Positions 58,967 to 64,000 of a stretch of 64,000 nucleotides of DNA are shown in pieces. The DNA is from CAZSBB01 sp964605235 (GTDB lineage Bacteria > Planctomycetota > Phycisphaerae > Phycisphaerales > Phycisphaeraceae): positions 1 through 64,000 of the forward strand of contig CAZSBB010000026.1 in NCBI GenBank assembly GCA_964605235.1. Reading direction: 5' to 3'. The first letter of the stretch is position 1, and each line of letters opens with the position of its first letter. Made by a program: the position numbers and the translations under genes. The notes below the pieces were generated by a model. It was not told where the DNA came from, ran no database searches, and saw only the letters and a program-made list of their open reading frames with translations.

Positions 58967-60484
58967 CTACGCCAACCGTTTGATGGCGACGGTGCCCTGG
59001 GGGGTGTTTTTCACGTCGTAGCCGGCGTCGTTGAGCTGAGCGCGCAGCCGATCGGCGGCGGCGTAGTCCTTGCTCTGCCGCGCGGCATCAATCTGACGGC
59101 ACAACTCGGTGGTATCCACTGCATCACCGGCGGCGGACGGCTGTGGGTTCAGCACGTGCAGAATGCCATCGAGCGTGCGCAGCGCAGCCAGCGCCTCGGC
59201 CGGCTGAGCGTGATCGAGTTTGGCCCAGCGGAAGAGCGCGCCCAGTGCGCCGCTGACGTTCAGGTCATCCGCCAGGGCTTCAAGAAACTCCACGACCACC
59301 GGCTGCTGCAGCGCCGGGCCGCCGGGCTTGATGCTCGCCGCCGCGGCGCCGACGGATTGCATCAGCGACTGTTCCAGTTCGCGCAGGCGGCGCACCGCGC
59401 TGGCGGCATCCTCCAGTCCCTTGAAGGTGAAGTTCATGTTGGCGCGGTAGTGGCTGCGCAGCAGTTCGTAACGGACCACTGCCGGGTCGATGCCGCGCGC
59501 CAGCAGGTCGCGGATGGTGTAGAAGTTGCCCTTGCTCTTGGACATCTTTTCGCCATCGACGAGCAGGAAGCGGGTGTGCATCCAGAAGCGGGCGAAGCCG
59601 CGGAAGTTCTGATGCTCGTGCAGCACCGCTTCGTCGGCGGCCCCGACGCTCTGGGCAATTTCGCATTCGTGATGGGGGAAGATGTTGTCTTCGCCGCCGG
59701 TGTGGATGTCGATGACCTGCCGCTTGAGCAGCGCGGTGGACATGGCGGAGCATTCGATGTGCCAACCGGGATAGCCGGGGCCCCAGGGGGAGTCCCATTT
59801 CATCAGATGCGTGGAATCCGGCTTCCACAGCAGGAAGTCGGCGGGATGCTTTTTGCCGGCCTGATGTTCATCCAGCACGCGCCCGCCCGCTCCGCCGCGC
59901 AGATGGTCGAGCGTGTTGCCGGACAGTCGGCCGTATTCGGGAAAACTGGTCACGCTGTAGTACACCGCGCCATCGGCAGCGATGTAGGCGTGGCCGCGCT
60001 CGATCAGGCGGGCAATCATCGCCTGCATGTCGGCAATGTGGCTGGTGGCGCGCGGCATGTGGGAATCGGATTCGTCGGCAATCTTGAGGCCCAGCGCCTG
60101 GGCGTCCTCCAGAAAAGCCTGGGTGTAGTAGCGGGCGACCTGATAGGGATCGTCCGGATTTTCCACCAGCGCTTTGCCGGATTTCTTGGCTTCCTTGAGC
60201 CGGCGGCCGGCGACCTGCATTTTGTCCTCGCCGCCGCCGTCGGCGGACTGGTCGTCGGTCATGTGGCCCACGTCGGTGATGTTCATCACCTGCTCGACGC
60301 GCAGCCCCAGCGTTTCCAGGTAACGGCGGAGCACGTCGGCGAAGACGAAGGCGCGGAAGTTGCCGATGTGGGCGAAGTCATAGACCGTCGGCCCGCAGTT
60401 GTACATGCGCACCACGCCCGGTTCGAGCGGCGCAAAGGTTTCAACCTGATGGGACAGCGTGTTGTAGAAGCGCGGCTGGGGCAT
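58967..60484 (-). CDS. cysS: Cysteinyl-tRNA synthetase
   Basis: 505-residue class I aminoacyl-tRNA synthetase. Cys30 in MYNCGPTVYD and the later GWHIECSAM and HHECE segments give the zinc-binding ligands that recognise cysteine. The HIGH motif reads HIGN (39-42) and KMSKS is intact in GEKMSKSKGNF. A C-terminal DALR-like helical region follows. I start at the ATG at 60484 because the family begins just before the NTL motif; an ATG at 60523 is possible. The length is slightly above the usual 460, due to an extra segment near DQSADGGGEDKMQVAGRRL. Divergent from the gene at 60672. Confidence 0.95.
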   Translation of the reverse strand: MPQPRFYNTLSHQVETFAPLEPGVVRMYNCGPTVYDFAHIGNFRAFVFADVLRRYLETLGLRVEQVMNITDVGHMTDDQSADGGGEDKMQVAGRRLKEAKKSGKALVENPDDPYQVARYYTQAFLEDAQALGLKIADESDSHMPRATSHIADMQAMIARLIERGHAYIAADGAVYYSVTSFPEYGRLSGNTLDHLRGGAGGRVLDEHQAGKKHPADFLLWKPDSTHLMKWDSPWGPGYPGWHIECSAMSTALLKRQVIDIHTGGEDNIFPHHECEIAQSVGAADEAVLHEHQNFRGFARFWMHTRFLLVDGEKMSKSKGNFYTIRDLLARGIDPAVVRYELLRSHYRANMNFTFKGLEDAASAVRRLRELEQSLMQSVGAAAASIKPGGPALQQPVVVEFLEALADDLNVSGALGALFRWAKLDHAQPAEALAALRTLDGILHVLNPQPSAAGDAVDTTELCRQIDAARQSKDYAAADRLRAQLNDAGYDVKNTPQGTVAIKRLA

Positions 60485-60601
60485 GGGCTTGCGGAATGAT
60501 TCTCGGGGCCAAAAAGCGTCCATCACGGCGATGGTATGCTGCTGATGGCAGTGTACCGTGTGCGGCTGACCGTCGGGCGCCGCGCGGCGGTGCTGACGGG
60601 T

Positions 60602-60607
60602 TATAAT
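60602..60607 (+). promoter_or_regulatory. Consensus -10 box TATAAT
   Basis: Exact TATAAT 65 bases before the ATG at 60672, with no good -35 box 16-18 bases upstream. It could drive the small gene at 60672. Confidence 0.35.
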
Positions 60608-60671
60608 ATCTCCGTGGCAATTGAGGGTCGGCAGCGCCCCGGCGCCCCGACAGGTTGTGGAGTGGAAGTTC

Positions 60672-61151
60672 ATGATTTGTGATGAATGCCAGGCCCTGTA
60701 CGAGGAAGTGGGCGATCGCGCCCGCGACCGCGCGGTGTTCGAGAAGGTGCGCCGCAATGACGACGCGCTGATCTGCCGCGCCAAGCAGGTGGACAGCGAA
60801 GCGTTCTACTTCGCCAGCGTGTCGGATGGCCATGACCTGGTGTATGTGGGTCTGCTCACGCCCGACCGCTGGCTCAGTGAATCGATCGAAGCCGACCTGA
60901 TGCACAAGGGCGACAAGATCGAGGAACTGCTGGAGGACGAGCTGTACGACCAGGGTTTTGAGGGTCGGTTGCCGGTGGAGCATTTCCGGGACGAGCAGAA
61001 GAAATATGTGTTCCGGTCGCCGGTGTTTTTGCCCAAGGGCGAGAAGCTCGATGGCGAGGGCATGGTGGACCGGGTGACACAGGTGCTGCTGGCGTATGAA
61101 GCGGCGTTCCGGCAGTTGGGCGACATGTCGACGGCCGACGAAGTGGCGTAA
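60672..61151 (+). CDS. Conserved-looking small protein of unknown function
   Basis: 159-residue acidic soluble protein. It starts MICDECQALYEE with a CxxC pair (Cys3, Cys6) that could bind metal or form a disulfide. No membrane helix, no known domain. Codon use matches neighbours and GGAG lies 10 bases upstream. It contains VYVGLLTPDRWLSESIEADLMHKGDKIEELLEDELY pattern segments, mostly helical. Probably a genuine planctomycete gene; function unknown. Confidence 0.65.
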   Translation: MICDECQALYEEVGDRARDRAVFEKVRRNDDALICRAKQVDSEAFYFASVSDGHDLVYVGLLTPDRWLSESIEADLMHKGDKIEELLEDELYDQGFEGRLPVEHFRDEQKKYVFRSPVFLPKGEKLDGEGMVDRVTQVLLAYEAAFRQLGDMSTADEVA

Positions 61152-61159
61152 TCTCTAAA

Positions 61160-61199
61160 CGTCACCTGGGCGTTGGCGGAGCATGCCGCCGGGGTGACG
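61160..61199 (+). terminator. Stem-loop after the 60672 gene
   Basis: CGTCACC (61160-61166) pairs with GGTGACG (61193-61199), with an additional inner GGCG/CGCC pairing. Starts 8 bases after the stop codon. No U-run, so only a weak terminator candidate. Confidence 0.35.
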
Positions 61200-61344
61200 G
61201 GGAAGGTTGGCGGTGTTTGTTCTGCCGAACCTGGAAAATTTCCCGCCGGTGGCGAAGTTGGCAGGTGTGGCCGCGGGGTGGCGTCGGCGTGACGCCGGGC
61301 TTGCCGCGCGGGGCTGACCTCGTGCAGAGATCGCGGGGTGTGCA

Positions 61345-62934
61345 ATGCGGGTGTTGATGCTGGGCTGGGAATTTCCACCACAGATCGCCGGGGGGTTAGG
61401 CATTGCCTGTCAGGGGTTGGTCAAATCGCTCTGCGCTCAAGGCGCGGAGGTGTACTTCCTGTTGCCCCGGCTCGCCAAGCCCACCACGGCCGACACCCCC
61501 GCCGCGGTGATCGGCGCTGCCCAGGCGGAAACGCTGCTGCACGAACGCGCTGCCCGGCCGCCGCGTCAGCCGAAGCTGCGCCATGTGCGCCGCGAGCACC
61601 AACGTGTCATTCACGATCCACCGTCGGAAGCGCCTGCGGAAGTTGTGCCGACGCCGCCAGCCTCGCTGCCCTACCACCAACCCGACCTGCCGGGCGTCAC
61701 GTTTCAGGACGTGCCCTGCCGCATCATCAGCCCGTATGGCCAGACGCCGCCGACGGTACATCAGGTAACGTACCCGACAGTGCCGCATGCAGCACCGTTT
61801 GAGGCTTCACCTGCAACGTCGGCTTCGGATGTTTCTGGAGGACACGGGGGACATCCGGGGGGACATCCGGGGGCGCCGACGATGCCGCGGATTGAGCGGT
61901 GGATTGAGGAATATGACGAACCGGATGAGCCGGACGCCGCCGCTCAGTTCCTTGCCGAACTCGCCGCACGCAATCGCCAGACGCCGGTGCTCGAGCACTA
62001 TCAGCCGTACGTGGGCGATCTGGTCGCCGAGGCGCACCACTACGCCCGGCGGTGCGTGGCGATCGCCCGCGAGTTGCAGTTTGACGTCATCCACGCCCAC
62101 GACTGGTTGACTTATCCGGCCGGCGTCGCGCTGCGGCGGGAGTTTCGCAAGCCGCTGGTGGTGCACGTGCATTCCACGGAGTTCGATCGCAGCGGCGAGC
62201 ACGTGTATCAGCCGGTGTACGACCTGGAGCGCGCCGGCTTCCACGCCGCCGACCGGGTGGTGACCGTCAGCTTCCTGACCCGCGCCATGGTGGCGCAGCG
62301 CTACGGCGTGCCGCAGACCAGAATCGAGGTGATCTACAACGGCGTCGATCACCTCGCCAACGCCTCCACGCTTGAGCATCTCTCCAGCCGGGACCGCATC
62401 GTGCTGTTCCTGGGCCGCATCACCATGCAGAAAGGCCCGGAGTATTTCGTGGCGGCGGCGGCGCGCGTGCTGCGTTTGATGCAGAACGTCAAGTTCGTCA
62501 TGGTCGGCGCGGGCGACCGCATGCTCGATGTGATGGAACAGGCGCGGCTGTCCGGCATTGCCGACCACTTCATCTTCACCGGCTTCCTGCGCGGCGACGA
62601 CCTGCACCGCGTCTACCGCATGGCGGATGTCTACGTCATGCCCAGCGTGTCTGAGCCCTTCGGCATCGCCCCGCTCGAAGCCATCTGCCACGACGTGCCG
62701 GTGGTGGTGTCCAAGACCAGCGGCGTCAGCGAAGTGCTCAACCATGTGCTGAAGGTCGACTTCTGGGACATCCATCAGATCGCCAACAAAATCCTCGCGG
62801 TGCTGCGCCATCCCCCGCTTTCGCGTGAGCTGCGCCGCCAGGCGGATCTGGAAGTGCGCCGACTCACCTGGGATGGCGCTGCGACCAAGTGTTTGAAGCT
62901 CTACAACCAGTTGCTGACGACGGGGGATGAGTGA
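61345..62934 (+). CDS. GT4-type glycosyltransferase (glycogen synthase-like)
   Basis: 529-residue enzyme. The N-terminus MLGWEFPPQIAGGLG is like starch/glycogen synthase and related GT4 enzymes; FDVIHAHDWLTYPAGV marks the donor-side cleft. The C-terminal GT-B half has FLGRITMQKGPEYF, VMPSVSEPFGIAPLEAICHDVPVVVSKTSGVSE (with the EPFG and E-x7-E motifs). Residues about 50-205 form a long Pro/Arg/His-rich insertion with a GGHGGHPGGHPG segment (around 61840-61875), unlike compact members. Product may be a storage or surface glycan. Located after two unlinked small genes; followed by a family C repeat. Confidence 0.87.
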   Translation: MRVLMLGWEFPPQIAGGLGIACQGLVKSLCAQGAEVYFLLPRLAKPTTADTPAAVIGAAQAETLLHERAARPPRQPKLRHVRREHQRVIHDPPSEAPAEVVPTPPASLPYHQPDLPGVTFQDVPCRIISPYGQTPPTVHQVTYPTVPHAAPFEASPATSASDVSGGHGGHPGGHPGAPTMPRIERWIEEYDEPDEPDAAAQFLAELAARNRQTPVLEHYQPYVGDLVAEAHHYARRCVAIARELQFDVIHAHDWLTYPAGVALRREFRKPLVVHVHSTEFDRSGEHVYQPVYDLERAGFHAADRVVTVSFLTRAMVAQRYGVPQTRIEVIYNGVDHLANASTLEHLSSRDRIVLFLGRITMQKGPEYFVAAAARVLRLMQNVKFVMVGAGDRMLDVMEQARLSGIADHFIFTGFLRGDDLHRVYRMADVYVMPSVSEPFGIAPLEAICHDVPVVVSKTSGVSEVLNHVLKVDFWDIHQIANKILAVLRHPPLSRELRRQADLEVRRLTWDGAATKCLKLYNQLLTTGDE

Positions 62935-62936
62935 AG

Positions 62937-62990
62937 GTAGTTTTTGCCACGGATGAACACGGATGGGGAGATAAGGCCGGGATGATTGCA
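62937..62990. repeat. GGATGAACAC repeat element, family C, copy 2
   Basis: Begins right after the GT4 stop: a T-run, GCCACGGATGAACACGGATG, then GATAAGGCCGGGATGA, matching the element after hslV (14871-14940) in order and spacing apart from missing repeat units. No gene. Confidence 0.6.
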
Positions 62991-63124
62991 GGGGGAATAG
63001 TCAGCACTTTCAACGAGCCGGAAGCGTCAGCGACGGGTTGGGCGCACTTATCGCCAAGCCTGCTGCAGACACGCCCCGGCGTGGGACGCCAACGCTTAAG
63101 ATCGCTGACCGGGGGACTGCTTTC

Positions 63125-63955
63125 ATGTCGACCGAACCGCTGACCGCGTCACCTGCTGACGATGAGATCGCCCGCGACGTGCCATGCCTGCAATGCGGCT
63201 ACAACCTGCGCGGCCTGACGTCGTTCCACACCTGCCCCGAATGCGGCCTGACCGTCGCCCGCTCGCTGCGCGGCGATCGGTTGTGCTTCGCCGATCCCCG
63301 CTGGGTGCGCCGGCTGGCGCGCGGCGCCGGGTGGTGCGCGTGGGGTGGCATCATTTCCACCCTGGCGGCATTCTTCAGACACGACGTGCTGGTGGGATTC
63401 TCGGGAAGCCTGGCACTCATCGGCGACATGGTTGCCCTGCGCGGCATCTGGCTGCTGACCACTGACCCGCAGCCCGACCCCGCTGTTCACACTGATCGAT
63501 CCTTCGGACGCAGACTGCGACTCGTGGGCGTCCTGAATATCGCAATCTCCTTGGCGGCCATCGTCTTCTGGTGGTTCAGCAACATCGTGCTAATCGTCGG
63601 CACCCAGGGGCTGTCACAGTTGCTGAATCTGGCGGTCACCCTGATGCTGTGCATCTGGCTGCGCCGGCTGGCGCTGCGCCTGCCCGACCGCAAGCTCGCC
63701 CGCCGACTGGCGCAGGTGGTCTGGGCTGTTGTCCTGTTGACGGGCGGAACCATCCTGCTGGCGCTGCTAATCCTCGGCATCGGCGCCGCCGACCTGCTGC
63801 GCGACACCAACCCTATATTCAACATCATCCTGGTGGGCCCCCTGGTGTTGATCGCCTTGGCCGGGCTGGCGTTGGCGATCTACTTCATCGTCTTGCTGTT
63901 CCAGTTACAGGGACTGCTGCACGACGCTGCCAGGCACGCCCAGCGTCCAGCTTGA
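63125..63955 (+). CDS. Zinc-ribbon multi-pass membrane protein
   Basis: 276-residue protein. The N-terminal zinc ribbon reads VPCLQCGYNLRGLTSFHTCPECG (two CxxC pairs, about 19-41). The remainder holds about six membrane helices in pairs, with loops rich in arginine. The CxxCGYxLRGL signature is common in planctomycete membrane proteins of unknown role. ATG at 63125 is chosen as the first start before the zinc ribbon; the upstream frame has no support. Ends 45 bases before the window edge. Confidence 0.75.
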   Translation: MSTEPLTASPADDEIARDVPCLQCGYNLRGLTSFHTCPECGLTVARSLRGDRLCFADPRWVRRLARGAGWCAWGGIISTLAAFFRHDVLVGFSGSLALIGDMVALRGIWLLTTDPQPDPAVHTDRSFGRRLRLVGVLNIAISLAAIVFWWFSNIVLIVGTQGLSQLLNLAVTLMLCIWLRRLALRLPDRKLARRLAQVVWAVVLLTGGTILLALLILGIGAADLLRDTNPIFNIILVGPLVLIALAGLALAIYFIVLLFQLQGLLHDAARHAQRPA

Positions 63956-64000
63956 GTATTCACCCTGCGTTCAATCCCGTGGCAACGCGCGCCGCATGAT

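Overview
The window looks like a chromosomal segment of a GC-rich planctomycete, most likely of the class Phycisphaerae. The indications are: prepilin-type proteins of the expanded planctomycetal type encoded next to glycosidases; a signal peptidase I with large insertions; small zinc-ribbon plus membrane proteins; a DUF4838 protein; pyrophosphate-dependent phosphofructokinase; and intergenic spaces full of short palindromic repeats. No rRNA, tRNA, CRISPR array, phage module or transposase gene was recognised. Assignment to a lineage is inference from gene content, not from a marker gene.

Layout. 1-6.5 kb: pgeF, lepB, a FIST sensor protein, and a divergent AraC regulator / PhyH-type dioxygenase pair. 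6.5-11.4 kb: methionine genes on the minus strand (metY and a fused metX-metW) separated by a GH1 beta-glucosidase. 11.5-14.8 kb: a three-domain membrane glycosyltransferase and hslV. 15-18.7 kb: a zinc-ribbon membrane protein and an SPFH/GYF_2 protein, then murB. 18.8-21.8 kb: the pntAA-pntAB-pntB transhydrogenase operon. 22-29 kb: an Opp/Dpp-type ABC importer with one ATPase, three permeases and one substrate-binding protein. 29-29.5 kb: a VOC protein.

29.5-48.8 kb is the accessory core, a glycan-utilisation region. It has two divergently oriented regulators (LacI type and GntR/LacI hybrid), a GH50 agarase-like enzyme, a GH36-like alpha-galactosidase, a large GH42-like protein, a DUF4838 protein, a heparinase II/III-like protein and three prepilin-type proteins. 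The two regulator intergenic regions carry recognisable divergent promoters overlapped by palindromes. hpnH (hopanoid radical SAM) and a MOSC protein lie inside this region. The combination suggests use of galactose-rich, perhaps red-algal, polysaccharide. The prepilin-like proteins transcribed from the regulator promoters are the most intriguing part.

48.8-64 kb returns to housekeeping and envelope genes: PPi-dependent phosphofructokinase, MltA, a histidine phosphatase, a TMTC-like membrane/TPR protein, RidA, two RDD proteins, zinc-ribbon membrane proteins, a SpoIIM-like protein, cysS, a GT4 glycosyltransferase and a zinc-ribbon membrane protein at the right edge.

At least four families of short inverted-repeat elements sit between genes. 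One is three copies built on the core CACAGAG, one is three copies with 26-bp arms starting ACGAGCCCCG, one is a tandem 110-bp duplication that also copies the 3' end of a gene, and one is a perfect 23-bp hairpin between divergent genes. They account for many short spurious reading frames.
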